Positions 35,426 through 44,089 of a stretch of 64,000 nt of DNA are shown in pieces. The first letter of the stretch is position 1. Every line of letters begins with the position of its first letter. The notes under the pieces are model-generated. The model ran no database searches and was not told where the DNA came from. It saw only the letters and a program-made list of their open reading frames with translations. Source of the DNA: CAZJYI01 sp964550025 (GTDB taxonomy: Bacteria > Verrucomicrobiota > Kiritimatiellia > UBA8416 > CAYOBW01); assembly GCA_964550025.1 (NCBI GenBank), contig CAZJYI010000024.1:33501-97500 (forward strand), in the 5' to 3' direction. The translations under genes were made by a program, and so were the position numbers.

Positions 35426-35804
35426 TCATGACCACGCTTTCAATCCCGTCAAACACAACTGTCTCCTCTTCGCGGTCGCTCGGGGGCACTGCCGCCGGGT
35501 CGCGCAAAACAACGATCTGGTCGCTGCGCGGCAACGCCATCTGGATACGGTGCTCGCGAAGCGCCGCCTCGATGCTGCGCGGTGACTTCATCCGGGCCCA
35601 TCGGCATTGCTCGTTGAGATGCGTCTTTTGAAGAGCGTCCCGCTGTTTCTGGAGCTGCTTGATCTCGATGTCAATGGCGCCGCAGCGACAGTCAAGCCAC
35701 ACATAGCCTATGGCCAGCGACGACAGCAAGACCACGATCCCCCCAAAAGGAATAGGGAGAATGATCCCGTCCTGCCGGTGCTTTCTTCTGTTCTTGCGCG
35801 ACAT
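35418..35804 (-). CDS. ftsL: FtsL-like division protein
   Basis: About 128 residues from the ATG at 35804 (AGGAGAG upstream, five bases before it); a longer frame overlaps rsmH. Basic N-terminus (SRKNRRKHRQDG), one membrane helix (FGGIVVLLSSLAIGYVWL) and a short coiled coil (IDIEIKQLQKQRDALQKT). This order and the rsmH-ftsI location define FtsL-like proteins, whose sequences are poorly conserved. The outer tail is long and acidic and not typical (PPSDREEETVVFDG). It would bridge FtsB/FtsQ to FtsWI at the septum; ftsQ and ftsB are not in the window. Confidence 0.75.
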   Translation of the reverse strand: MSRKNRRKHRQDGIILPIPFGGIVVLLSSLAIGYVWLDCRCGAIDIEIKQLQKQRDALQKTHLNEQCRWARMKSPRSIEAALREHRIQMALPRSDQIVVLRDPAAVPPSDREEETVVFDGIESVVMNE

Positions 35805-35817
35805 CCGTTCTCTCCTG

Positions 35818-36744
35818 CTATCGTTTTGCGGCCACCCGCAACTTGGCCGACCGGGCCCGCGGATTCGCGGCCAGTTCGTCCTCCGACGCGACAATGGGTT
35901 TGCGGTTCACCAACGTCACCGCCGGCATTTCGCCGCGCCATTCCTGCCCTCCCTGGGGGAGCGACTCCCAGCGCCCTGCATGCCGGGCGAAGAAGCGCTT
36001 GACAAGCCGGTCCTCCAGGCTGTGAAAAGTGATCACGGCAAAGCGCCCGCCGACCGAAAGCAATTCGAGCCCCGCCGCCAGGCCGTGCGCCAACTCATCC
36101 AATTCTCCGTTCACGGCGATGCGTAGCGCCTGAAACGTCCGCGTCGCCGGGTGCCGTCTGCCGCGTCGCCCCCCCACGGCTCGAGACACGAGCTCAGCCA
36201 GGTAAGCCGTCCGCACCAGCGGTTGTTTCTCCCTTTCTGCCACAATGGCTCGGGCAATCCGGCCGGCACGACGCTCCTCGCCGTACCTAATCAGAAGCGA
36301 CTTCAGCTCGGATCCGGACAGTGACGCCAGCAACTCCGCCGCGGTCACCCCCGTCGAACGGTCCATACGCATGTCAAGAGGGCCGTCGGCCGCAAAACTG
36401 AAGCCCCTCTCGGGCGCGTCCAACTGATCGGATGAAAGTCCTATGTCAAGAAGCACGCCGTCGACCTCCGTTATCCCTTGTTGGCGGGCAATCTCACACA
36501 TCCGTGCATACCGTCCCTGGACCAGCACGCAAGAGTCCGCGTACCGTGCCAATGTGCTTCGAGCGCGCTCGATGGCGCCCGCGTCGCGATCCACGCCAAG
36601 CAGCCGCCCCTGACCGTCAATTCTCTCGAGCAGTGCCAGGGCATGTCCCCCACCGCCCAACGTTCCATCCAGGTAGACCCCCCCTCGTTGAGGGTTAAGC
36701 AGCTCGACCGTCTGCTCCAGGAGTACCGGTCGGTGCGCCGTCAC
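35818..36744 (-). CDS. rsmH: 16S rRNA (cytosine1402-N4)-methyltransferase
   Basis: About 308 residues. I take the GTG at 36744 as start because GGAAGGAGG lies about 12 bases upstream; the TTG at 36774 would put that site inside the protein. The N-terminus HRPVLLEQTVELLNP and YLDGTLGGGGHALALLE (SAM motif I) are the RsmH/MraW signature, followed by GVDRDAGAIERA, VDGVLLDIGLSSDQLD and FHSLEDRLVKRFF. It methylates the ribosomal P-site base C1402 with SAM. Second gene of the dcw cluster, 73 bp after mraZ. Confidence 0.93.
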   Translation of the reverse strand: MTAHRPVLLEQTVELLNPQRGGVYLDGTLGGGGHALALLERIDGQGRLLGVDRDAGAIERARSTLARYADSCVLVQGRYARMCEIARQQGITEVDGVLLDIGLSSDQLDAPERGFSFAADGPLDMRMDRSTGVTAAELLASLSGSELKSLLIRYGEERRAGRIARAIVAEREKQPLVRTAYLAELVSRAVGGRRGRRHPATRTFQALRIAVNGELDELAHGLAAGLELLSVGGRFAVITFHSLEDRLVKRFFARHAGRWESLPQGGQEWRGEMPAVTLVNRKPIVASEDELAANPRARSAKLRVAAKR

Positions 36745-36817
36745 GATCTGGTTCTGCCTCCTTCCAATCGGCAACCATCCATCAGCGACCGGTAGCTTCC
36801 GTCAGTCTCTCATCTCG

Positions 36818-37297
36818 CTAAAAGTCAATGTGTGCCGCCGTATCACGCAACTTCGCCTGGTCAATCCCCGTCTCGGCACCCTTCGTTCCGGGCGCCCAGA
36901 ATTCGATCGTATCGCAGGTGCCGAGCATGACGATCTGGTCGACAAGACCGGCGAACGTAAGCAATTCGTCGCGGACCCGAATCCTCCCCTGCGCATCCCA
37001 CTCCACGCGCTGCGATTGCCGCCCAAGTTCCCGGGCGAACTCCCGGGCCGTGCGGTCCGACATCGATCGTCGGCGAACCGCCTGCAAACGACGGTTCCAC
37101 TCCGACGGCGGAAAAACACGCAAGCAGGGCTCATGCAGGTCCGGCATTACGAACACGCACCCCTCCGGCCCGAGCTTGTCTCGCCAAGTCGATGGAAGCG
37201 TGACGCGTTTCTTGGCGTCGAGAGAATGCACAAACGTCTCTGTCAACCCCTCGAAACCGTCATTCGGCAAACCAGATTGTACATTTTGTGTGGTCAT
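36818..37297 (-). CDS. mraZ: Transcriptional regulator MraZ
   Basis: About 159 residues from the ATG at 37297 (AGGA directly upstream); the open frame to 37393 runs through the promoter and is rejected. Two SpoVT/AbrB-like halves: FVHSLDAKKRVTLPSTWRD, and the second QRVEWDAQGRIRVRDELLTFAGL. It is a DNA-binding repressor of the dcw cluster in other bacteria. The upstream sequence carries TGGGG-type boxes that fit autoregulation. Confidence 0.9.
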   Translation of the reverse strand: MTTQNVQSGLPNDGFEGLTETFVHSLDAKKRVTLPSTWRDKLGPEGCVFVMPDLHEPCLRVFPPSEWNRRLQAVRRRSMSDRTAREFARELGRQSQRVEWDAQGRIRVRDELLTFAGLVDQIVMLGTCDTIEFWAPGTKGAETGIDQAKLRDTAAHIDF

Positions 37298-37300
37298 TCC

Positions 37301-37356
37301 TGACACTGTGCCCCACTTATATGGTTCAAAACACCACTTTGCCCCACTAGTGTCAA
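37301..37356 (-). promoter_or_regulatory. mraZ promoter and candidate MraZ boxes
   Basis: Read on the minus strand: TTGACA (37356-37351) followed by TGGGG (37346-37342), five bases, TGGTG (37336-37332), and a second TGGGG (37315-37311) with TGTCA after five bases. MraZ is known to bind TGGGN repeats spaced five bases apart upstream of mraZ. The -10 is not clear (TGTTTT at a suitable distance from TTGACA). Confidence 0.6.
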
Positions 37357-37434
37357 TTGTTTTTTTTGAGAAAATGCGGATCTTCTGCACCAACGCCAGG
37401 CAATCCCAGCCCTACCGACCCCCGCAGAACCCCA

Positions 37435-37784
37435 CGTGCAGGGTCTGTCCCCGACAGGTTGACGCCGTCCCGACGGATACGTGCAGGGTCTGTCCCCAAC
37501 GGGGCACGCTGATCCTCGCGGAGTGGCCCGGGGGCGATTGGTGAGGGGGAGGAGTGGGATTACGAGTGGGGAAGGGAAATGCGTTCAGGGTCTGTCCCCG
37601 ACAGGTTGTCCCCGACAGGTTGGCGCCGTCCCGGCGAATGCGTGCAGGGTCACGTGCAGGGTCTATCCCCAACGGGGCTCGCCGATCCTCGCGGAGTGGC
37701 TTGGGGGCGATTAGTGAGGGAGAGGAGTTGGATTATGACTGGGGAAGGGAAATGCGTTCAGTGCGTGCAGGGTCTGTCCCCGAC
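37435..37784. repeat. REP-like repeat block (CTGTCCCCGACAG hairpins, 173-bp direct duplication)
   Basis: Copies of CAGGGTCTGTCCCC start at 37439, 37484, 37586, 37657 (one change) and 37768. Several continue to CTGTCCCCGACAG, a 5-bp stem with a CCC loop. A longer segment is also duplicated directly: GGGGAAGGGAAATGCG begins at 37568 and 37741, a spacing of 173 bp. The rest of 37394-37865 holds no gene. The hairpins recall REP sequences linked to RAYT transposases, but no transposase is in the window. Confidence 0.7.
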
Positions 37785-37865
37785 GAATACCGACGGATAT
37801 CTGACGGCGACGGTGTGGTGGGCCGTAGGAACGTCTCACTTCGACTTGGGCGCTTGATCTGCTCT

Positions 37866-39794
37866 TCAGCTCACATCCGCACCGGAGGGAAGATCGCCGT
37901 CAATGGTGACCAGGCGCATCTGGTCGCCGTGTTTGGCCGCCAAGAGCATTCCGTTGGATTCGACGCCGCGGATCCTGGCGGGTTTGAGGTTTGCGACAAT
38001 GACGATCTGCCTGCCTGCCAGTTCATCGGGGGCATAGTGCTGCGCAATACCGGCCACGATCTGCCGTTTTTCGCCGCCAACGTCAATCTGGAGACGCAGC
38101 AACTTGTCCGCCCCCTCCAGCCTTTCGGCTTTCTCGACACGGGCGGTCCTGAGCGTCACTTTCTGAAAATCGGTAAACTCCAGCAGGGCCGTTCCGACGG
38201 CCTCGGCCGGAGCGCTCTGCCCGGTCGAGGGTGCCGCCGGCTTCTTCTTGGCCTTCTTCACCTTCACGCGCGGGAACAGGTTGGGCATTTCGCCGATTGG
38301 AGTTCCGGCTTCGAGGACACCCCATTCGCGAAGCCGGGAGAAATCGGGTTCGCCTTCGGCGATGCCGAGGGCGCAGCGGAGCTCCGCCATCTTGCCGGGC
38401 ATGACGGGATAGAGCATCCCGCTGACGGTCCGCAACACCTCGGCCGCACAGTATAGCACGGTTCCGAGCTGTTCCGTCCGGCCCTCCTTGCCGAGGACCC
38501 ACGGTTGGCGCTTCTCGAGATAGCGGTTCGTCTCACGCACAACACCGGCAATCTGGGCCAATCCCCGGTCGATGCGCATCCGGTGAACGGCATCCACCAT
38601 GGCGTCGGCCGCCGCGCGGGCGGTGCCGCGCAGGGCTTGCTCTTCGTCCCCCATCTCGCCGGGCGGAGGAACGGCGCCGTCGCAGTAGCTGTGGACCAGC
38701 TTCATGACGCGGTTGAGCATATTCCCAAGGTCGTTTGCCAATTCGGCGTTGTAGCGTTTGACGAACGCCTCCTCGGTGAAGCTGGCGTCCTGACCCAGCG
38801 ACATTTCCGCCATCAGGAAGTAGCGGAACGCGTCAACGCCGTAGCGGTCGGCCATATCCATCGGGTTGACGACGTTTCCGGCGGACTTGCTCATCTTGTC
38901 GCGTCCGATGAGCCACCACCCGTGGGCGAAGATCGTTTCGGGCATGGGCAGATCGATCGCCCTGAGCATGGTCGGCCAGTAGACGGTGTGGGTAGTCAGG
39001 ATGTCTTTGCCGATGAGGTGGTAGGAGGCCGGCCACCAGCGGGAGAAGCTCTCCTCATCGGAGAGGTAGCCGACGGCACTGATATAGTTGACCAGTGCAT
39101 CGAACCACACGTAGGTGACGAAGTCGCTGTCGAAGGGCAATTCAATGCCCCAGCTCAGGCGGCTTTTTGGGCGTGAGATACAGAGGTCGTTGAGTTCTTT
39201 CCTGAGAAAGCCGAGTGTTTCGTTCCGCCGGAAGTCGGGCTGGATGAACGCCGGGTTGTCCTGGATGTACTGCACGAGCCAGTCCTGGTACCTGCTCATG
39301 CGGAAGAAGTAGTTCGATTCCGTGATTTTCTCTACCGGTTTGCCGCAACCGGCGGCGGGGCAATGGCCTTCGTCAAGGTCCTTCTCCGTGTAGAAACGCT
39401 CGCAGGTTACGCAGTACCACCCATCGTAGTCGGCCTTGTAAATCTCGTCGCGATCATAGAGATCCTGCAGGATTCTCTGCACGACCGTCTTGTGCCGCTC
39501 CTCGGTCGTTCGAATGAAATCATCGTTGCGAATCTCGAGCTTCTCCCACAGTTCCTGGAAGCGCACCACGGTGGTGTCGGCTTGCTCCTGCGGCGTGATC
39601 CCGGCCTTTTCGGCGGCACGCTGCACTTTCTGTCCATGTTCGTCGGTGCCGGTCAGAAAACGCGTCGGCACCCGCATCAGCCGGTGGTAGTGGGCCAGTA
39701 CGTCGGCGAGAATGGTGGTATAAGCGTGCCCAATGTGGGGTCTGTCGTTGACGTAGTAGATCGGCGTCGTGACGTAGAATTTCTTACGTTCCAT
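37866..39794 (-). CDS. metG: Methionyl-tRNA synthetase
   Basis: About 642 residues from the ATG at 39794, with GAGGA upstream; the frame start at 39809 has no such site. Class I signatures: HIGH at residues 20-23 and KMSKS near 300. A zinc knuckle in the connective peptide (CVTCERF...CPAAGC). Anticodon-binding helices follow, and the C-terminal 110 residues are an EMAPII/Trbp111-type tRNA-binding domain (FQKVTLRTARVEKAERLEGADKLL), which dimerises. A Lys/Pro/Ala-rich linker (VKKAKKKPAAP) joins it. Charges tRNA-Met. Confidence 0.95.
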   Translation of the reverse strand: MERKKFYVTTPIYYVNDRPHIGHAYTTILADVLAHYHRLMRVPTRFLTGTDEHGQKVQRAAEKAGITPQEQADTTVVRFQELWEKLEIRNDDFIRTTEERHKTVVQRILQDLYDRDEIYKADYDGWYCVTCERFYTEKDLDEGHCPAAGCGKPVEKITESNYFFRMSRYQDWLVQYIQDNPAFIQPDFRRNETLGFLRKELNDLCISRPKSRLSWGIELPFDSDFVTYVWFDALVNYISAVGYLSDEESFSRWWPASYHLIGKDILTTHTVYWPTMLRAIDLPMPETIFAHGWWLIGRDKMSKSAGNVVNPMDMADRYGVDAFRYFLMAEMSLGQDASFTEEAFVKRYNAELANDLGNMLNRVMKLVHSYCDGAVPPPGEMGDEEQALRGTARAAADAMVDAVHRMRIDRGLAQIAGVVRETNRYLEKRQPWVLGKEGRTEQLGTVLYCAAEVLRTVSGMLYPVMPGKMAELRCALGIAEGEPDFSRLREWGVLEAGTPIGEMPNLFPRVKVKKAKKKPAAPSTGQSAPAEAVGTALLEFTDFQKVTLRTARVEKAERLEGADKLLRLQIDVGGEKRQIVAGIAQHYAPDELAGRQIVIVANLKPARIRGVESNGMLLAAKHGDQMRLVTIDGDLPSGADVS

Positions 39795-39869
39795 GGTGTC
39801 CTCTAGCATTCGGTTGGGTGGAGAGTATACGGCACGGGCTCAAGACCAAAAGCAAAAAAGGGGGCGCAA

Positions 39870-42080
39870 TCACATCAGGCTGAGCGCATCGACGTCGATA
39901 CTGCAGGTCACGCCTTTCGGGAAGGACATCGCGGCCAGGGCGGCCTTGACGGGTTGCGTCATCGCGCGTGTCGACGGGCCGCGCAACATGAGCTGATAGC
40001 GGTAGTAGCCCTTGGCTCGCGCAAGCGGCGCCGGAGCCGGCTCGGACATAATAAAACGGCCGGCGGGGGCAACCTGCCGGACCTGGCCTGCCAGGGCGCT
40101 GGTTGATAGAGCAACCTGTTCCTCGCTTTTCCCTCTGAGGGTAAGGCACACCAGATGCGCGAAAGGTGGATACGAGAGCTCCTTGCGAAACTCCAGTTCC
40201 TGGTCGCAAAAACCCTCGAAGTCCACACGGCGCGCGGCCTGCACGGCCGGACTGAAGGGCGTGTAGGTCTGCACGATGACTTCACCGGAAACGTCGCCCC
40301 TCCCCGCGCGACCGGCCACCTGTGCCAGGAGCTGGAACGTGCGCTCGCTGGCGCGGAAATCCGGCATGTGCAGGCTCAGATCGGCATAGATCACCCCCAC
40401 CAGCGTCACATTCGGAAAGTGCAACCCCTTCGCGATCATCTGCGTCCCGATCAGGATGTGGGTCTTGCCGGCCCGGAAGTCGCCGAGAATCCTGTCATAG
40501 GCGTCCTTGTTGACCGTGGCGTCGGCATCCATGCGCCCGATAACGGCCTGCGGAAAGCACTTGCGGACGATCGTCTCAACGCGCTGCGTGCCGACGCCGG
40601 TGTGCTTAAATGCGGGATCGAAGCACTCGGGGCATTTGGGCGGCACTGAGCGCGAGTCGCCACAGATGTGGCAGCGCAACCGTTCATCGCGCCGGTGATA
40701 GGTGAACGACACGCTGCACTGCTCACAGGAGGCGACAAAGCCGCACTGCCGACAGATCAGCGACGTCGAGTATCCCCGCCTGTTGAGGAACAGAATGGTC
40801 TGTTCGCCGCGTTCCAGGCGCAAGCCCACGGCTTCGAGCAGATCGCGTGAAAAGACGTGCGCGCCGCCGGCGCGTTCGGCTTCGAGTCGCATATCGACAA
40901 TTCGCATGTGAGGCATGCGCCGGTTGTCTGCGCGGTGCGGGAGGCGCGAGAGACCGTACTTGCCACGGAGGGCGTTGTTCCAGGACTCGAGCGCGGGAGT
41001 GGCTGATCCGAGGACGACGGCGCATTTCTGCATGTGCCCGCGCATAACGGCCACGTCGCGCGCACTGTAGCGCGGCGCCTCTTCCTGCTTGTAGCTGGGT
41101 TCGTGCTCCTCGTCCACCACGATCAACCCCAGCTCGGCAACGGGCGCGAAGACGGCCGAGCGCGCACCGATCACGATGTCGGCCTTGCCATCGTGAATGC
41201 GGTGCCACTCGTCGTGGCGCTCACCGTCGGAGAGATGGCTGTGCAGCACGGCGATGCGTTTGCCGAACCGCCCGACGAAGCGCTCCACGGTCTGCGGCGT
41301 AAGAGAAATCTCGGGGACCAGGACGATCGCGCCCTGACCGCGCTCGAGAACGTGCGCTATGGCCTGCAGGTACACCTCGGTCTTGCCGCTGCCGGTCACG
41401 CCGTACAGCAGGACCACGGACGGATCCTGGGCCGAAACCGCGGACCTGATCTTCTCAAGGGCTTCCGTCTGCTCCGGCATCAGCTCCAGCGGCTGCGTAC
41501 GCAGGATGTTACGCCTGGCCAGAGGGTCGCGCAGCATGCTGCGCTCGGCAATTTCCACGATGCCCTTCTTCTCCAGCGACTTGACCGGCGAGGCTGTCAC
41601 GCCGGCGGCCCGCGTGAGAGCCGCCAGGAACATCCCGTGGTGCTCTCGCACCAGAAGGTCGACCACCGCCTGTTGCTTGGCAGGGAGGGGCTTGCCGTCA
41701 GCGGGAAACAGGCTTTCAGCGCGCAGCGTCACGTAGGCCTGGCTCTTGAAGCGCGACCCGCGCCGCCGCACGGCACTCGGAAGCACGGTCCGTATCGCCC
41801 TTTCCACCGGCGCGCAGTAGTATCCCGCCATCCATCGCGCCAGCTTGAGCATATCGTCGTCCAGGAGCGGCTTCTTCCCTTCGATGGACGCGATCTCCTT
41901 GAGTCGACCGTGCTTCGAACGCTCGGACAGACCCACGACGTAACCGGTTTGGGTCGAGCGCCCAAAAGGGACAACGACGCGGGATCCTGGACGAAGCCGC
42001 CCTTTCAGGTGCCCGGGAATGCGGTAGTCGAACTCCCGGTCCAGGGCGATGTCGACGACAACGTTGGCGATTCCGGGCAT
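39870..42080 (-). CDS. priA: Primosomal replication-restart helicase PriA
   Basis: 736 residues. N-terminal 3'-DNA-binding part (IANVVVDIALDREFDYRIP), helicase Walker A GVTGSGKTEVYL near residue 229, DEEH near 322, and cysteine-rich zinc modules around 440-490 (CRQCG..CEQC......CHICG.....CPEC). C-terminal helicase motifs IV-VI (ILIGTQMIAKGLHFPNVTLV, QVAGRAGR) are complete. It reloads the replisome at stalled forks. GAGG lies upstream of the ATG. Confidence 0.95.
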   Translation of the reverse strand: MPGIANVVVDIALDREFDYRIPGHLKGRLRPGSRVVVPFGRSTQTGYVVGLSERSKHGRLKEIASIEGKKPLLDDDMLKLARWMAGYYCAPVERAIRTVLPSAVRRRGSRFKSQAYVTLRAESLFPADGKPLPAKQQAVVDLLVREHHGMFLAALTRAAGVTASPVKSLEKKGIVEIAERSMLRDPLARRNILRTQPLELMPEQTEALEKIRSAVSAQDPSVVLLYGVTGSGKTEVYLQAIAHVLERGQGAIVLVPEISLTPQTVERFVGRFGKRIAVLHSHLSDGERHDEWHRIHDGKADIVIGARSAVFAPVAELGLIVVDEEHEPSYKQEEAPRYSARDVAVMRGHMQKCAVVLGSATPALESWNNALRGKYGLSRLPHRADNRRMPHMRIVDMRLEAERAGGAHVFSRDLLEAVGLRLERGEQTILFLNRRGYSTSLICRQCGFVASCEQCSVSFTYHRRDERLRCHICGDSRSVPPKCPECFDPAFKHTGVGTQRVETIVRKCFPQAVIGRMDADATVNKDAYDRILGDFRAGKTHILIGTQMIAKGLHFPNVTLVGVIYADLSLHMPDFRASERTFQLLAQVAGRAGRGDVSGEVIVQTYTPFSPAVQAARRVDFEGFCDQELEFRKELSYPPFAHLVCLTLRGKSEEQVALSTSALAGQVRQVAPAGRFIMSEPAPAPLARAKGYYRYQLMLRGPSTRAMTQPVKAALAAMSFPKGVTCSIDVDALSLM

Positions 42081-42180
42081 GACAGCGTCCTCTACGGTGC
42101 GGCGATCAACCGCCGCAGACCATAGTAGCAGTGGAGGGCACGGAGTGGCAACAGGAGAGAGGCACGGGGGAGGAGGAGAT

Positions 42181-42247
42181 GGGACGTATGGGACATATGG
42201 GACCTATGGGACGTATGCCACTCGCCACTTGCCACCTGCCACGCGCC
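42181..42247. repeat. 9-base array followed by GCCACTT heptamer array
   Basis: GGGACGTAT-GGGACATAT-GGGACCTAT-GGGACGTAT runs directly into GCCACTC-GCCACTT-GCCACCT-GCCACGC. Two repeat classes with different periods are joined without a spacer. The block lies between the priA start and the terminator of the prepilin gene. Confidence 0.85.
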
Positions 42248-42257
42248 GCTTCGGCCC

Positions 42258-42293
42258 AAAAAAACAGCCGGAGGCATGTTCTGCCTCCGGCTG
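42258..42293 (-). terminator. Intrinsic terminator of the prepilin gene
   Basis: On the minus strand a perfect 12-bp stem (CAGCCGGAGGCA and its complement) with a five-base loop is followed by seven U residues, about 22 bases after the stop codon. It is the clearest Rho-independent terminator in the window. Confidence 0.9.
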
Positions 42294-42314
42294 CCGTTGC
42301 GCTTGTTTGCCGAA

Positions 42315-42923
42315 TCAGTAGTCGGCAAGCTGAGTGGGCGCCTGCGCCCAGCCGTGCTCGTTGCTGGCCCAGTTGCTCGTCTTGACCCAACGCACGGACC
42401 CATCAATGAAGAGAACGTTGCCGCCTTTTCCCTTGTGATTGCCGCCGAAGCTGCTATCACTGCGGCTTTCGTCGAACACAACATCATCATCGTTGTTCTT
42501 GTCGCACGCGTGCGCTTTGCGGGCATCCTGACCTTCGGACATCTTGTCGTTGCCCGTTCCCTTCACGACGAAGTTGTAGCTGCACATTTCCGCATCAGTC
42601 ATCTCCCTGATGGTGGGCGCGTTTGTGCCGGACGGGTCGCTGGGGCATACGTAGATCTTCGGATTGCTGATATAGTCTTCCATCTGCTGCCCGAACGGCG
42701 AACTCTCGTTGGGGAACACCTCGTTGTTGTCCATCGAGAACATCTTAAGCGACTTCCCGATCTGCGATAGGTTGGCCATGCACTTGGTGCGCCGCGCACG
42801 TTCACGTGCGGCGGCCACCGCGGGAAGCAGCATGCCCGCCAGGATACCGATGATGGCAATCACCACCAGCAGCTCGATCAGAGTGAACGCTTTGAACCGC
42901 AACCGTCTACAAATCTTCGCCAT
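42315..42923 (-). CDS. Prepilin-type protein with H-X-DG processing-associated domain
   Basis: 202 residues; AGGAGG lies upstream of the ATG. The class III leader is cut before F13 (RFKA/FTLIELLVVIAI), with the conserved Glu at +5 (E17) and a long hydrophobic helix. The second half has the C-x-SD pattern (YVCPSDPSG) and the C-terminal H-X-DG motif, here with ten residues between His and Asp-Gly instead of the usual nine (NHKGKGGNVLFIDG). This family (DUF1559-like) is expanded in the PVC group and assembles on type IV pilus/type II secretion systems. The PilB/PilT genes lie about 5 kb upstream on the same strand. Confidence 0.85.
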   Translation of the reverse strand: MAKICRRLRFKAFTLIELLVVIAIIGILAGMLLPAVAAARERARRTKCMANLSQIGKSLKMFSMDNNEVFPNESSPFGQQMEDYISNPKIYVCPSDPSGTNAPTIREMTDAEMCSYNFVVKGTGNDKMSEGQDARKAHACDKNNDDDVVFDESRSDSSFGGNHKGKGGNVLFIDGSVRWVKTSNWASNEHGWAQAPTQLADY

Positions 42924-43042
42924 GGGAACCTCCTGCGTAGGTCAAAAAAGACAGACAGTACTCGTAAGATGCCGTCACACATCCCACCACATTCTCGAAT
43001 AGGGTACACCGTCTCGTTCCGCCCCGTCAAGTGTGAATTCCG

Positions 43043-44089
43043 TCAGACAATCAGCATACAATCGCCGTAGCTGTAGAAGCGGTACCGCATCCTCACGGCT
43101 TCCTCATAGGCGGCCAGTACGCGGTCACGCCCTGCGAGTGCACATACCATCATGATGAGCGTCGACCGCGGCAGGTGGAAATTGGTAAGCATCACGTCGA
43201 CCAGGCTGAACGCGAACGGCGGGTAGATGAACAGGCCGCTTCGGCCCGTTGCGGCGACGGCATGTCCGCCGTGGTCGCGGGCCACGGTTTCCAGCGTGCG
43301 CACCGTCGTGCTGCCGACGGCGACTACCCGCCCCCCGCGGGCACGCGTCTCCGAGACGAGCTCGGCGGCGGCGGCATCGAGCTCGTAGCGTTCCTCCTCC
43401 ATGACATGATCCCGCACGTCGTCACAGGAGACGGGTTTGAACGTGCCGGGGCCGACGTGCAGGGTCACTGACGTACGCCGCACGCCCTGCGTGTCGAGCT
43501 GTGAGAGCAGTTCGGGCGTGAAGTGCAGTCCCGCCGTGGGAGCGGCCACGGCGCCCGGGCGGGAAGCGTAGACGGTCTGGTAACGGGAGCGGTCTCCGGG
43601 CGTACGCGAGTCCGCGATGCCGCGCTTGATGTACGGCGGCAAGGGCGGCACGCCGTGCCTCTCGAGCACGTCAAGGAGCGCCCCTTCGGCGTTGAGGCGA
43701 ATGCGCACGCGACCGCCCGGAAGCACTTCCTGGATTTCGCCCCGGACCGCCCCGTCTGCCAGGTCGAAACGCAATCCGGCGCGCGGGCTGCCGGAAGCGC
43801 GGTAGTAGGACGTCCAAACGTCGTCGCCCATGGCTTCCAGCAGGAGCAACTCAACCCGCCCGCCGGTGTCGAGCCGATGCCCGAAGACCCGCGCGGGAAT
43901 GACGCGGGTGTTGTTCACGACGAGGAGGTCGCCGGGGCGGAGGTAGCGTGGGAGGTCGGTGACATGGCGGTGTGTGAGAGCCCCGGTTGCGCGGTCGAGA
44001 ACGAGCATGCGGGAAGCGGAGCGCTCCGGCAGCGGCTCCTGCGCAATCAGTTCGGGGGGGAGGTCGAAGTTGAAGTCGGAGGTTCTCAT
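43043..44089 (-). CDS. queA: S-adenosylmethionine:tRNA ribosyltransferase-isomerase
   Basis: 348 residues, standard length. N-terminus FNFDLPPELIAQEPLPERSASRML, then DLLVVNNTRVIPARVFG, PLPPYIKR, FTAGLHFTPELL-like segment (APTAGLHFTPELL) and a C-terminal FHLPRSTLIMMV...YRFYSYGDCMLI. QueA uses SAM as ribosyl donor in queuosine biosynthesis on tRNA. Its start codon abuts a terminal-inverted-repeat array (44090-44337) exactly as in the 4129-5961 gene; the 5' leader lacks a normal ribosome-binding site other than GGGAG read in the wrong orientation. Confidence 0.95.
   Translation of the reverse strand: MRTSDFNFDLPPELIAQEPLPERSASRMLVLDRATGALTHRHVTDLPRYLRPGDLLVVNNTRVIPARVFGHRLDTGGRVELLLLEAMGDDVWTSYYRASGSPRAGLRFDLADGAVRGEIQEVLPGGRVRIRLNAEGALLDVLERHGVPPLPPYIKRGIADSRTPGDRSRYQTVYASRPGAVAAPTAGLHFTPELLSQLDTQGVRRTSVTLHVGPGTFKPVSCDDVRDHVMEEERYELDAAAAELVSETRARGGRVVAVGSTTVRTLETVARDHGGHAVAATGRSGLFIYPPFAFSLVDVMLTNFHLPRSTLIMMVCALAGRDRVLAAYEEAVRMRYRFYSYGDCMLIV

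Noticed and set aside
37298..37393. N-terminal extension of MraZ
   Set aside because: It would translate the TTGACA element and the TGGGG boxes; the conserved protein starts near 37297.
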